DNA of 64,000 nucleotides from CAVVST01 sp963750995 (GTDB lineage Bacteria; Acidobacteriota; Vicinamibacteria; Vicinamibacterales; UBA2999), in the NCBI GenBank assembly GCA_963750995.1, contig CAVVST010000004.1, forward strand, positions 1,042,479 to 1,106,478, in the 5' to 3' direction. This document shows positions 1 through 8,767 of this stretch, piece after piece (within the stretch, counting starts at the first letter, position 1; the number at the start of each line of letters is the position of its first letter). The position numbers and the translations under genes are program-made. The notes under the pieces were generated by a model. It made no database searches, had not been told where the DNA came from, and saw only the letters and a program-made list of their open reading frames with translations.

Positions 1-462
1 CTGGACCCGCCTATCGGGTTCGGCCGGTCGCAGACGATGACCGGGACGCCGTGGCGGGCCGCGGCGCGCAGGCAGTTGGCCATCGTGTAGATGTAGGTGT
101 AGATCCGCGCCCCGATATCCTGCAGGTCAATCACCAGAACATCCACGTCTCTGAAGCATTTCGGCCGTGGGCTCACGGGTATCGCTGTAGAGCGAATAGA
201 CCGGCACCCGCCTCGCCGCGTCGTCCCGGTGCGGCGTTTCGATCATGTTGTCCTGCACGTCCGAGCGGAATCCGTGCTGCGGTCCGAAGACCGCCGCCAG
301 TTCGATGTCCGGCTCGGCGATCAGCCGGTCGACGATGTGGCGGAGGGCGTGGTCGACCGAGGCGTGATTGCAGACGATGCCGACGCGGGTGCCCCACAGG
401 TGATGGGATCCCAGCAATACATCCGACCCGAGACGCACTGAGCCGCCGGCGACGCCAATCAT
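1..462 (-). CDS. NamZ/DUF1343-type exo-beta-N-acetylmuramidase, partial
   Basis: The N-terminal part of a DUF1343 family protein, which includes the exo-beta-N-acetylmuramidase NamZ of peptidoglycan recycling. The family motif GIVCNHASVD and the stretch AVFGPQHGFRSDVQDN are visible, followed by PVYSLYSD. Near 150 the frame shifts, and the chain continues in another frame as DVDVLVIDLQDIGARIYTYI and then VIVCDRPNPIGG before leaving the window. Both halves match the family without a gap, so this is one gene with a single indel. The start is an ATG at 462, and no signal peptide is obvious in the visible part. The C-terminal portion lies outside the window, so completeness cannot be judged. Confidence 0.85.
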
Positions 463-528
463 TCGTTCATTATCGCCCGTCGACTTTGAGGTCTAAAGTT
501 CCGAAGCGGTCCTGCCGATACCGGCGGC

Positions 529-931
529 ATGCTTCTGTTCAGCCGGCCCGCCCGGCGGCTTCTGGCCGTCGTGTTCATGGTGTCTATCTGCCCGGCCGTG
601 GCCGCCGCCCAGGAAACGGCACCGTCGCTGAAGCTTCCGACCTATCGCCGCCAGCATCGCCTCCGCCGCCGACTGGGCGTCGACGTATCACGCGTTGAAG
701 TACTACAAGGTGCGCGAGGTCAATCCCCTGCTCAGCCCGCTTGAGTCGTCGCCGGGGTCTCTCGTCACGATGGGGGCGATGATCGACGCCGGCGCTTTCA
801 GCGCATGGAACCTGACCGTCGGCCGCAAGAATCCGAAAGTCGCGGCGGCGGGACTGTGGGGGATGGCGATCTTCCGCTCGTACCTCGCCATTCACAACCT
901 TCGCAACACGCGCAAGGCCGAGCGCCGATAG
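529..931 (+). CDS. small exported or membrane protein of unknown function, frameshifted
   Basis: Starts with a clear signal-peptide-like segment (RLLAVVFMVSICPAVAAAQ). After about 35 codons the frame shifts near 640 and continues as SADWASTYHALKYYKVREVN and then NPLLSPLESS, followed by two hydrophobic segments and a basic tail (RNTRKAERR). A D/T-rich helix followed by E-x-NP resembles small membrane proteins of the DUF5658 kind, but I cannot confirm the family. The second half alone would lack a start with a ribosome site, so the two pieces belong together. It is divergent from the NamZ gene, with about 66 bases between starts. Confidence 0.5.
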
Positions 932-947
932 GCGATAGAATACGCCC

Positions 948-1175
948 GTGCCCGACACGGGTGGCGAGCGTCCCATCGCGACGCTCTGGGAACTCGCCTG
1001 GAACGACGAACGGATCTTCTGCACCATTTACCGGAATGACCACGGATTCCAGCTGCGGCTGGAGTCTGCCACCACCGTTATCCTTGCCGAACCGGTCGAG
1101 CTCCAGCCGCGGACATTCGCCCGCACGCGGGCGCTTCGCGCGTCGTTGAAACGGCGCGGCTGGCGAGAGAGCTGA
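948..1175 (+). CDS. hypothetical 75-aa protein, coupled to panE-like gene
   Basis: A small soluble ORF with a GTG start. It has a beta-rich middle (RIFCTIYRNDHGFQLRLES) and a basic C-terminus. Its TGA overlaps the ATG of the downstream reductase by one base (TGATG), which suggests translational coupling and supports the reading frame. I recognise no family. There are no catalytic motifs, signal peptide or membrane segment. Confidence 0.55.
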   Translation: MPDTGGERPIATLWELAWNDERIFCTIYRNDHGFQLRLESATTVILAEPVELQPRTFARTRALRASLKRRGWRES

Positions 1176-2122
1176 TGAAAATCGCGTTCATGGGCGCCGG
1201 CGGCGTCGGCGGCTTTTACGGCGGCCGCCTGGCCAATGCGGGCTACGACGTCTCGTTCATCGCGCGCGGCGCGCACCTGGAGGCCATGCGCGGGAACGGC
1301 CTGACGATCGAAAACGAGCCGCAGGGCAATATTCACGTGCCCCACGTGACGGCGACCGACGACCCCGCCTCGCTCGGCGTCGTCGACGTGCTGGTCATGG
1401 CGGTCAAGCTGTGGGACACGGAAAAGGCGGCCAGGTTCGTCAAACCGGTGGTCGGTCCGAAGACCACGGTGGTCTCGTTCCAGAACGGCGTGATCAAGGA
1501 CGACATCCTGCGGCGCGCGTTTGGAGACGCGGCGGTCATCGGCGGCGTCGGCTATGTGGCGACCCACATTTCGCGTCCCGGCGTGATTCACCAGACCGGC
1601 ACGATGCAGCGGATCATCATCGGCGAGTACGACGGCACCAGGTCCGAGCGGGTCGTGGCGCTGCACGTCGCCCTGCTCAAGGCGGGCATCAAGGCGGAGA
1701 TCTCGGACGACATCCGCCGAACGCTGTGGGAGAAATACGTCTTCCTGGTCGGCCTGTCAGGCTCGACCACGACCATGCGATCGACGATCGGGCCGATTCG
1801 CGAGAATGCGCAGACCAGGGCTTTCCTCTTCGACTTGATGAGAGAAACCGTCGCCGTCGGCCGGGCGCACGGCGTGAATCTGCCTGAGGATTACGCCGAC
1901 CAGCGGCTCGCGTTCGTCGACACCATGGCGGTCGACATGACCTCGTCCATGCACCACGATCTGACCAGCGGCAACCCGCTCGAGGTTCGCTGGCTGTCGG
2001 GCGGCGTGGTCGAACTGGGTGCGCAGGTCGGCGTTCCCACGCCGGCGAATCGCGCCGTGTGGGACATCCTCGCGCTGCATGCCGGCGGCAGGCCCAGGGC
2101 GGCGGCAACCGCAGACGTCTAA
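1175..2122 (+). CDS. panE: 2-dehydropantoate 2-reductase family protein
   Basis: A ketopantoate reductase (ApbA/PanE) family protein of 315 aa, the normal length. The N-terminal Rossmann motif is GAGGVGGFYGGRLANAGY, typical of this family for NADPH binding. The substrate loop VKLWDTEKAA and the segment SFQNGV follow, and the C-terminal helical domain begins near LWEKYVFLVGLSG. In pantothenate synthesis the family reduces 2-dehydropantoate to pantoate. No panB or panC is nearby and many paralogues act on other 2-oxo acids, so the exact substrate is uncertain. It is coupled to the small ORF upstream and lies seven bases before an enolase-superfamily gene. Confidence 0.85.
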   Translation: MKIAFMGAGGVGGFYGGRLANAGYDVSFIARGAHLEAMRGNGLTIENEPQGNIHVPHVTATDDPASLGVVDVLVMAVKLWDTEKAARFVKPVVGPKTTVVSFQNGVIKDDILRRAFGDAAVIGGVGYVATHISRPGVIHQTGTMQRIIIGEYDGTRSERVVALHVALLKAGIKAEISDDIRRTLWEKYVFLVGLSGSTTTMRSTIGPIRENAQTRAFLFDLMRETVAVGRAHGVNLPEDYADQRLAFVDTMAVDMTSSMHHDLTSGNPLEVRWLSGGVVELGAQVGVPTPANRAVWDILALHAGGRPRAAATADV

Positions 2123-2129
2123 GCCGTCA

Positions 2130-3222
2130 GTGACGCCGCCTCGCCTGACGATTCGGGCGATTCGCTCGACTCCCGTCACCGTTCCCCTCAATTACGTCCT
2201 CGGCACCAGCGCGGCGGCCGTCCGGGAGGCGCCGCTGCTGCTGGTGGACCTCGAGACGAACGAAGGCGTCACCGGCCACTCGTACCAGTTCTGCTACCGC
2301 GCGGCCGCGGCGCCCGCCATCGCCGGCTTCCTCGACGACATCGCTGGCGCCGTGCGGGGCCAGCCCGTTGCTCCCGCTGACTTGTGGGCGACGCTCTCGA
2401 AGCGTCACACGCTTCTCGGTGTCGAAGGGATCGTCCGCATGGCGATGTCGCTCGTCGATGTCGCCGCCTGGGACGCACTCGCGCGCGCCGCCGGCCAGCC
2501 GCTCGCGCGGCTTCTCGGCGCCGATCCTCGCCCGGTTCCCGCGTACAACAGCAACGGACTGGGACTGATGCCGGCGCCCGCGCTCGCCGACGAAGCCGAG
2601 CGGCTGCTCGAAGGAGGCTTCCGTGCCGTGAAACTGCGCCTCGGCTACGCCACGCTCGACGAAGACCTCGCTGCCGTTCATGCGGTCCGTGCCCGGATCC
2701 CCGGCCATGTCGCCATCATGGCCGACTACAACCAGGCACTCTCGGTGGACGAAGCGATGCGGCGTGGCCGCGCGCTCGACGACGAAGGACTGGCGTGGAT
2801 CGAGGAGCCGATCCGGCACGATGATTTCGCCGGCTGCGCCGCGTTGGCGAACGCGTTGTCCACGCCGGTGCAGATTGGCGAGAATTTTTCGCAGGTGTAC
2901 GACATGGAGAAGGCGATCGACGCTGGCGCCTCGCGACCTCGTCATGCCCGACCTCGAGCGCATCGGCGGAATTACCGGATGGCTGCGGGCAAGCGCGCTG
3001 GCGGCGGAACGGCGACTGCCGATGTCGTCGCATCTCTATCCCGAGGTGAGTGCGCATCTGCTGGCGGCGACGCCGACGGCGCACTGGCTCGAGTATGTGG
3101 ACTGGATGAGTCCGCTGCTGATCGAGCCGCTGAAAATTGTCGATGGAATGGCCATTCCATCATCCCGACCCGGCCTCGGTCTCGAGTGGAACCAGGATGT
3201 GGTCGGCAACTACGCCGGCTAG
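2130..3222 (+). CDS. mandelate racemase/muconate lactonizing enzyme family protein, frameshifted
   Basis: An enolase-superfamily enzyme of about 363 aa. The GTG start at 2130 gives VTPPRLTIRAIRSTPVTVPL, a typical N-terminal capping domain. Barrel ligands and acid/base residues are recognisable: VKLRLG after beta-2, MADYNQ (metal Asp), WIEEP (metal Glu), QIGENF (metal Glu), and SSHLYPE with His near the end. The usual second lysine of K-x-K is Arg here (K-L-R). The frame shifts near 2930, where GAS becomes RDLVMPDLERIGGITGW, so this is one gene with one indel. The substrate is unknown, probably a hydroxy or sugar acid. It follows the ketopantoate reductase-like gene by seven bases, so co-transcription is likely. 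Confidence 0.8.
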
Positions 3223-3281
3223 GTATACTGGCCTGCCGCGCCGGGGCGGTCCGCTTGCGGACTGCCAGGCAGTGCTGGCTA

Positions 3282-3303
3282 GTCGGGTCGCGCGCGACCC
3301 GAC
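3282..3303. repeat. 22-nt perfect palindrome upstream of sugar dehydrogenase
   Basis: The sequence GTCGGGTCGCG is followed immediately by its exact reverse complement. It lies 30 bases before the ATG of the PQQ sugar dehydrogenase gene, with a shorter hairpin (GGTCCGC/GCGGACT) at 3248-3263. It could be an operator, a hairpin in the leader, or part of a terminator for the upstream gene. There is no T-run after it. Confidence 0.5.
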
Positions 3304-3332
3304 CGCGGGCGAAGGCGGAAAGGACTCGCGCC

Positions 3333-4743
3333 ATGCGGATGATTCGCGGAATGGCAGCTGCGCTGCTCGTCGCATCGGGAGCGCTGGCACAGGCCCCCAC
3401 CGATCCGTTTCCGAACCCGATCCCGGCGGCGGAAGGCGTGATTCGCGTGCGGTTCGTCGAGTTCGCGACCGTGCCCGACATCGAGGGCGAGTCGCCGCGC
3501 ATGATGAACCTCGTCGACGAGCCGGCCACGAAGCGAATGTTCGTGAACACGATGCGCGGCCCGCTTTACACGGTGAGCTACGACGGCAAGACGGTCACCC
3601 CGTACGTCGACATCAACTCGCCGAAGTGGGGCGTCAGCGTCCAGTCGACCGGCCGCGAGCGTGGCTTCCAGAGTTTTACAGTTCACCCGCAGTTCGGACA
3701 GACGGGTACGCCTGGCTACGGCAAGTTCTACACGTGGACCGATACGACGAACACCATGCCCACGCCCGACTTCGTGCCGGGCGGCGGTCAGAACACACAC
3801 GATACGGTGCTGCTCGAATGGACGGCGAAGAATCCGGCCGCGGCCACCTACGACGGCGGGCCGCCGCGCGAGATGATGCGGCTCGAGCAGCCGTTTGCCA
3901 ATCACAATGCCGGTCACATCAGCCTTCAACACGCTGGCAAGAACCGGCGCGCCCGACTTCGGGTTGCTGTATGTCGGCGTCGCCGATGGCGGCAGCGGCG
4001 GCGATCCGCTCAACCTGGCGCAGAACCTCGGATCAATCTTCGGCAAGGTACTGCGAATCGATCCGCTCGGGACCAACAGCAAGAATGGCAAGTACGGGAT
4101 TCCCGCGCGTAATCCGTTCGTCGGCCAGCAGGGCGCGCTCGGCGAGATCTACGCCCTGGGCGTGCGCAATCCGCAGCGGTTCGGCTGGGATCCGCGCAAC
4201 GGCAACATGTTCCTCGCCGACATCGGCCAGGACATCGTCGAGGAACTGAGCATGGTGCCGATGGGCGGCAATCTCGGGTGGAACAAGTGGGAAGGCAGCT
4301 TCGGTTTCATCAGCCGCCAGGCCGTGGATCTCAACAAACGCCGCAGCGATCCCGCCGTCACCTATCCGGTCGCGGAGTACGGTCAGCTCGATCCGTTGCT
4401 GCAGGCGCAGTCCGCCGTGACCGGCGTCCATGTCTATCGCAACAACGCTATTCCCCAACTGACCAACCTGCTGCTGTTCGGCGACTTTCCGAGTGGTGAG
4501 ATCTTCTACCTGCAGGCGGACAAGCTGCCGAGCGGCGGGCAGGACGGCATCCGGCGGATTCTTCTGACCGAGGGCGGCGAGGCGAAGACCTTCCTGAAGG
4601 TCATTCAGGAGAAAAACGCGAAGCAGGGCAAGATGCCGACGACGCGCGCCGATCTACGGTTCGGCGTCGGCCCGGATGACCAGGTGCTGCTCTTGAACAA
4701 ACACGACGGCACGATCCGGCTGCTGGTGCCCGACGCGCGCTAG
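3333..4743 (+). CDS. PQQ-dependent sugar dehydrogenase (glucose/sorbosone dehydrogenase fold), frameshifted
   Basis: A secreted six-bladed beta-propeller of about 469 aa. It starts with a signal peptide (MRMIRGMAAALLVASGALAQ). Family features include RGFQSFTVHPQF, ANHNAGHIS, LLYVGVADGG, then GSIFGKVLRIDP, EIYALGVRNPQRFGWDP and FLADIGQD, and GGNLGWNKWEG. These are classic for soluble aldose or sorbosone dehydrogenases that bind PQQ. The frame shifts near 3925 by one extra C in the HIS/FNTLARTGAPDFG junction. It presumably oxidises a sugar in the periplasm. No electron acceptor gene is adjacent. Confidence 0.85.
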
Positions 4744-5249
4744 AACAGGCGTGCGCCTTCGAGGCGCAACAACGTTTCCTTGCGCCATAGCTGGCCGCCG
4801 TAACCGCCAAGCCCGCCGTTCTTGTTGATCACCCGGTGGCACGGGACCACGATCGCCACCGGGTTCATTCCATTCGCGTGTCCCACGGCACGCGGCGCGC
4901 CAGGTGCGCCGATCGCCCGCGCCAGATCCTCGTAGGAGCGGGTCGCTCCATAGGGAATCCGCCGCAGTTCCGACCACACCCGCTCCTGAAACGGCGTCCC
5001 GCGCATCACCAGGGGAACCGTGAACGCAGCCAGCTCGCCAGCAAAGTAACGCGCAAGTTCCTGCTGCAGCAGGTCAAGGTGTGGACTCTCGCCCGGCGCA
5101 AGCTCGCATCCGAGCCGGCGGCGGATGGTCTGAATTTGCGGCTCGAGTCGGTCGGGCTCGGGGAACTCGAGCAGGCAGATGCCCTCTGGTGATGCGCCGG
5201 CGATCAACCCGCCGAGCGGACTGTCGATGATGCGCGTGGCGACCTGCAT
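4740..5249 (-). CDS. ogt: methylated-DNA--protein-cysteine S-methyltransferase
   Basis: A suicidal DNA repair enzyme that moves an O6-alkyl group from guanine to its own cysteine. The active-site motif PCHRVI is intact, followed by GGLGGYGGQLWRK. RIPYGATRSYEDLARAIG is the DNA-binding helix region. The protein is 169 aa, typical for Ogt. I chose the ATG at 5249 (MQVATRIIDSPLGG) rather than the longer frame because family members begin this way and because the upstream FHA gene ends four bases earlier. It is convergent with, and overlaps the end of, the sugar dehydrogenase by four bases. Confidence 0.93.
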   Translation of the reverse strand: MQVATRIIDSPLGGLIAGASPEGICLLEFPEPDRLEPQIQTIRRRLGCELAPGESPHLDLLQQELARYFAGELAAFTVPLVMRGTPFQERVWSELRRIPYGATRSYEDLARAIGAPGAPRAVGHANGMNPVAIVVPCHRVINKNGGLGGYGGQLWRKETLLRLEGARLF

Positions 5250-5253
5250 CACG

Positions 5254-5682
5254 TCACCCTTCGGGCGCGGCGGTGAACTTGAACACATACGGGGAACCCT
5301 CCCCGCCGACGACGATCTCGTCGCCGGAATACAGCCTGGTTCGCCCGCCCTTCCGGTGCCCCCCGATCCGTCGCCCGGCGACGATCGTGCCCGCCACGCT
5401 GCCCCGGTCGACGACGAAAAAGTCGTCGTCGAGGCGTTCGATGGCGAAATGGTCGCGTGAGATTTGGATCAGCTCGGCTGATGGCGGCTCGCTCAGATAC
5501 ACGTCATTCAATTGCGGAGACCGGCCCAGCCGCTGTTCACGGGCAAAGTGCTCCTGCGACAGGCGGCTTTCCCGTCCGACCTTGAACGGAAAGTGCGTGA
5601 GGCGGACCTCACGCCTGCCGCCGAGCGCGTACGCCGCCTGCTCTGTGACCGCGACGAGAACTGGTTCAGTTGCCGGGGGCAA
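5254..5682 (-). CDS. FHA domain protein
   Basis: A protein of about 143 aa with one forkhead-associated fold, which binds phosphothreonine peptides. The signatures are PFKVGRES near the start, then LNDVYL, ISRDHFAIER, and FFVVDRGSVAGTIVAG, all in order. No ATG is available after the upstream gene ends. The likeliest start is a TTG at 5682 that overlaps the upstream stop, but this is uncertain. The stop lies four bases before the ogt start, so the genes are co-transcribed. The Ser/Thr kinases elsewhere in the window are possible partners, though nothing in the sequence links them directly. Confidence 0.75.
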   Translation of the reverse strand: MPPATEPVLVAVTEQAAYALGGRREVRLTHFPFKVGRESRLSQEHFAREQRLGRSPQLNDVYLSEPPSAELIQISRDHFAIERLDDDFFVVDRGSVAGTIVAGRRIGGHRKGGRTRLYSGDEIVVGGEGSPYVFKFTAAPEG

Positions 5683-6352
5683 AGCAGTACAGGTAACCGG
5701 CGCCGCCACTGGGCGGCAGGCTCGCCTGGCTGCAGCCGCGGCTCGCATGCGACGAATTCCACGAACCGTTCGTGTTGCCGATCTTGTCGTGATGCCCCAC
5801 CTGCACGTTGCCCTTGCCGTCGACGTTGCTCGTGTAGTTGATGCAGGTGTGGTCCATGTTGTCGGTGTAGGCGCGGCCGTCGGGCATCGACCCGGTCAGG
5901 ATGTCGTGCTCGTTCGGCATGTCGCCGACACCCTTCACGGTCCCGCCCTTTTCGGTCAGCGAGCTGTTCTTGTTGATGCGATTGCCCATGCGCGCCAGGT
6001 CCAGGGTGTCGCCGTGCAGTTCGGCTACATTGGCGGCGATCATGGTGCCGCGCGCGTTGTACCAGGGTCCCGGGCCGATGCGGTCGCGGGCATTCACCGC
6101 GCCCGGACCCTGCGTGCTGAGGTAGGCGACCCACTTGACGTTGCCGCGACCGGCGGCCTGCGCGAGCATCTGGCAATGGGCGTCGGCGCCCGCCAGACCA
6201 CCGTAATTGCCGCCGTCGCCTTTGGCGACGCTCGTGACGAAGAAAGACATCGGCGGCGGTGGCTGCTGGGGCGGCTGCTGCGCCAGGCTGATGGATGCCC
6301 GGAGTATCAGGGTGAGCGCGATGATGGCGAGCGCGGGACGCACAGTAATCAT
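5666..6352 (-). CDS. secreted lectin-like protein (Cys-containing, unknown function)
   Basis: A 228-aa exported protein. The ATG at 6352 has a GAGAGG ribosome site and opens a signal peptide ending ASISLAQ, then a Q/P linker. The body has FFVTSVAKGDGGNYGGLAGA, DAHCQMLAQAAG, WVAYLST, and the tail GYLYCFAPG. This arrangement is common in proteobacterial and acidobacterial proteins annotated as lectins. Three or four cysteines probably form disulfides. No catalytic motif is seen. It precedes the FHA gene with a short overlap. Confidence 0.65.
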   Translation of the reverse strand: MITVRPALAIIALTLILRASISLAQQPPQQPPPPMSFFVTSVAKGDGGNYGGLAGADAHCQMLAQAAGRGNVKWVAYLSTQGPGAVNARDRIGPGPWYNARGTMIAANVAELHGDTLDLARMGNRINKNSSLTEKGGTVKGVGDMPNEHDILTGSMPDGRAYTDNMDHTCINYTSNVDGKGNVQVGHHDKIGNTNGSWNSSHASRGCSQASLPPSGGAGYLYCFAPGN

Positions 6353-6445
6353 AGGAGCCTCTCTGGAGGTGAGCACTTCGTAAGTGCGCGCATCTTAGCC
6401 GATTTTCTGGCACTATTGCCGACGCACTCTTCACGGAGGTCAGCT

Positions 6446-7138
6446 ATGCATATCGCCGCAATCATGGTCGCGCTGCTGCTGTTGTCGGTGCCTGGCGTCG
6501 CCCTTGCCCAGGAGGAATGGGAGGTGTTCGTTACCCCCCAGGACAGCTTCACGGTCAATTTCCCCGGCAAGCCGAAGATCGCCGACATCACGTGGCGGTC
6601 GCAGCTCGGCTTCACGCTGCCGGGACGGGTGTACAGCGCGGAGAAGGGAAAGGAACACTACTCGGTGACGGTGGTCGATTACCGGCCGCTCGAAGAGCAG
6701 GGGATCGCACGGTGGAAAGCCTGTCCTCCAGGCAATGCGCAGTGCCGCGACGGCGGCGCGACCATCGGTCCGGCCTACTGGAAGCAGGACGAACGCGGCG
6801 CCATCGCGTTCGCGATCGCCAAGTACCTCAAGAACCCGTCGTACGAAGTGACTGACTATGCGTGGGATTGGCAGGACATGGTCGAGGGCTACCACCTGCA
6901 GCTGAAGGGCGGCGGCATGCGCACGCTGGTCTACGTCGCGATGCACGACCGCAAGCTGTTCGTGCTCGAGGCCGTCTCGCCCGAGTCGTATCCGGAACCG
7001 GGCCTCTTCACGCATTCGATGGGCTATCTCGACAAGGACGGCAAGCGAATTCGCTACACCGAGACCGTCTACTCGGGGTCGTACCACGGGCTCGGCGTCT
7101 ATCCGCGGCCGCAGTACCGCGTCAGCGACCCGCAGTAG
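6446..7138 (+). CDS. exported protein of unknown function
   Basis: A 230-aa protein with a strong ribosome site (ACGGAGG) and an ATG at 6446. The signal peptide is MHIAAIMVALLLLSVPGVALA. The mature part begins EEWEVFVTPQDSFTVNFPGK, a pattern seen in several periplasmic proteins where a beta-sandwich scores a trait like PsbP/DUF1795. It contains two cysteines (KACPPGNAQCRDGG). No enzyme motif is recognised. The next short ORF starts four bases after the stop, suggesting an operon. Confidence 0.7.
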   Translation: MHIAAIMVALLLLSVPGVALAQEEWEVFVTPQDSFTVNFPGKPKIADITWRSQLGFTLPGRVYSAEKGKEHYSVTVVDYRPLEEQGIARWKACPPGNAQCRDGGATIGPAYWKQDERGAIAFAIAKYLKNPSYEVTDYAWDWQDMVEGYHLQLKGGGMRTLVYVAMHDRKLFVLEAVSPESYPEPGLFTHSMGYLDKDGKRIRYTETVYSGSYHGLGVYPRPQYRVSDPQ

Positions 7139-7142
7139 TCGC

Positions 7143-7344
7143 ATGAAGCGCGCCTGGCTCGCGCTGGTTCTGCTTGCAGGCGTTCCTGGGCTCGCGGCGT
7201 CCTGGGATCGGCCTCCCGACAACGGCACGATGGGGAAGGAGGCGATCGAGCTATCGCGCTGTTCTGGGGTATGTCAACCGGCGGCGCGAGCCTGTCTTCC
7301 GAATCGTGTCGGCATTTTCTCTGCCCCGCGCATCGCCCCTTTAA
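7143..7344 (+). pseudogene. short exported ORF, frameshifted or truncated
   Basis: Starts four bases after the previous stop with a clean signal peptide (MKRAWLALVLLAGVPGLAAS). After WDRPPDNGTMGKE the frame appears to shift near 7245. A neighbouring frame reads YRAVLGYVNRRREPVFRIVS and closes at TAA 7342-7344, which is more protein-like than the original frame. Either a 66-aa exported protein with one indel or a truncated remnant. I do not recognise a family. Confidence 0.35.
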
Positions 7345-7350
7345 TCATGA

Positions 7351-7887
7351 CTACAGTTTCGTCGGCCTCAGCGCTGCGACTGGTGTCCAACCGGCCTCGT
7401 TCGCGATGTTCCCGTGCGTATCGTACACAATGATCGCGCCGAACGGCCCTGATGCGGGATCATCCTGCAATTGATAGACGAACTTTCCGTTGGCGCTTTC
7501 GAGACGCTGCCGATTGCCGGTGGCCTGTCCACCAACCAAGTTCGGCGCACTGATGGGGAAGCGGAACTGGATTTCACCTTCCCGTATCTCAATCGCCTTC
7601 AACATGTCCGCATCGACAGACTGCCCGTCGCGCTTCAGAACGTGAATCGTCAGTTCTCCACCGCCGTTTTGATCCTGCCCGCCGGTGAACAATACGATGC
7701 ACTTGCGCGACCCCTCCAGTACATCGAATCCGACCAGACCACCGCCGCCACTTCGGCCAGGAGCATATTCCGATCCGATGCGAATGGCCGCCGCATCCGA
7801 AATTTTGGAATCGACACAGAGTTCGTTACCGCGGACATGCACAACGCCGGCGCCGTTTTCATCAAGAACATTACGTGTAGTACTCAT
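7351..7887 (-). CDS. hypothetical protein, beta-rich
   Basis: A 178-aa soluble protein with the ATG at 7887 (MSTTRNVLDENGAGVVHVRG). It has Gly-rich turns (RSGGGGLVGFDVLEG) and a C-terminal segment FGAIIVYDTHGNIANEAGW. Its start overlaps the stop of a 43-aa gene upstream (ATGA), so the two are coupled. No signal peptide, membrane segment or known motif is seen. Confidence 0.6.
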   Translation of the reverse strand: MSTTRNVLDENGAGVVHVRGNELCVDSKISDAAAIRIGSEYAPGRSGGGGLVGFDVLEGSRKCIVLFTGGQDQNGGGELTIHVLKRDGQSVDADMLKAIEIREGEIQFRFPISAPNLVGGQATGNRQRLESANGKFVYQLQDDPASGPFGAIIVYDTHGNIANEAGWTPVAALRPTKL

Positions 7888-8015
7888 GCGCTGATCCTTT
7901 CTTCGGGACGCCCAAGGTCCTGGCATTCGGCTTCCGTAATTTCAGATGCGACTTTGCGTAGTTCTTCGACCCACATGTCGCCGATGTTTTTCCACCGGAA
8001 ACGAGACTCTTTCAC
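7884..8015 (-). CDS. small 43-aa protein coupled to downstream gene
   Basis: A GTG-start ORF bounded by an in-frame stop just upstream. It encodes an amphipathic, charged helix-like sequence (VKESRFRWKNIGDMWVEELR, then KVASEITEAECQDLGRPEER). Its TGA overlaps the ATG of the next gene by four bases (ATGA), which is strong positional support. The function is unknown. It could be an accessory or regulatory peptide for the downstream hypothetical protein. Confidence 0.5.
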   Translation of the reverse strand: MKESRFRWKNIGDMWVEELRKVASEITEAECQDLGRPEERISA

Positions 8016-8333
8016 CCGACGTCAACAACCGCACGCTCAACGGCAACTTCAACGATATCTACGAGCGCGCTGCGGGTGCGCGAGCGCGGTCTCGACGACT
8101 TCGACTGTATACGCAGCACGTCGACGCTGAGACCCGGGCCAGGTAGTGGAGGGCGCTACCTCGAGGCCGGCTTCTTCGACTAGGCCAGGATTACATCTTT
8201 CGCCGTCCGCCGACATTCTGGAAAGCCCCTTCCCGCAGACATGCAGGCCGTGCACGTTTACAGCACCCTGCTGCGCGTAAACGCATCGGCGTACCGCTTG
8301 CGACCCTCCCTCCTGCGGGAAGCAGGAGGAAAC

Positions 8334-8738
8334 ATGAAACGCACAGTGGGCGTGCTCGTCGTCGGGTTGCTGATGGCGGGAGTGGTCGTCGAATCACAGG
8401 GACGGGGAAAGCGCGCGGAAGCCGGCGTCGACCGCGCGGCCCCAGTCCAGCGGGTGTCGGGATCAGTTCAGATCGTCTTCGGCCGGCAGGACGCGCAGAT
8501 CATCAGGGAATACTACGCGCCGCGGTATCGGAACCTGCCGCCGGGCCTCCAGAAAAAACTCGAGCGGACCGGTCAGCTTCCGCCAGGATGGCAGAAGCGA
8601 TTCGAGCCGTTCCCTGTGGCGATCGAGCGCCAGCTCGTTGCGCTGCCTGCCGGCTACCGCAGGGGAGTGGTCGATGGCCACGCGGTCATCTTCGACGACC
8701 GTACGCACGTCATGGTCGACGTGGCCGTGCTGTTCTGA
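8334..8738 (+). CDS. exported RcnB-like small protein
   Basis: A 134-aa protein with a perfect AGGAGGA ribosome site before the ATG at 8334. The signal segment is MKRTVGVLVVGLLMAGVVVE. The mature part has two LPPG motifs (RNLPPGLQKKLERTGQLPPG) and ends in a short beta-hairpin-like region (GHAVIFDDRTHVMVDVAVLF). This resembles RcnB/anti-virulence-regulator-like periplasmic proteins. A precise role cannot be given. The 195 bases upstream (8139-8333) hold only a short unassigned in-frame stretch. Confidence 0.65.
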   Translation: MKRTVGVLVVGLLMAGVVVESQGRGKRAEAGVDRAAPVQRVSGSVQIVFGRQDAQIIREYYAPRYRNLPPGLQKKLERTGQLPPGWQKRFEPFPVAIERQLVALPAGYRRGVVDGHAVIFDDRTHVMVDVAVLF

Positions 8739-8767
8739 CCGCCGATCTCCCCTGGGTTCGCCTTCGC

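Noticed and set aside
8063..8183. Short plus-strand frame ending GGRYLEAGFFD
   Set aside because: It could be the tail of a decayed protein, but no start or matching upstream part was found.
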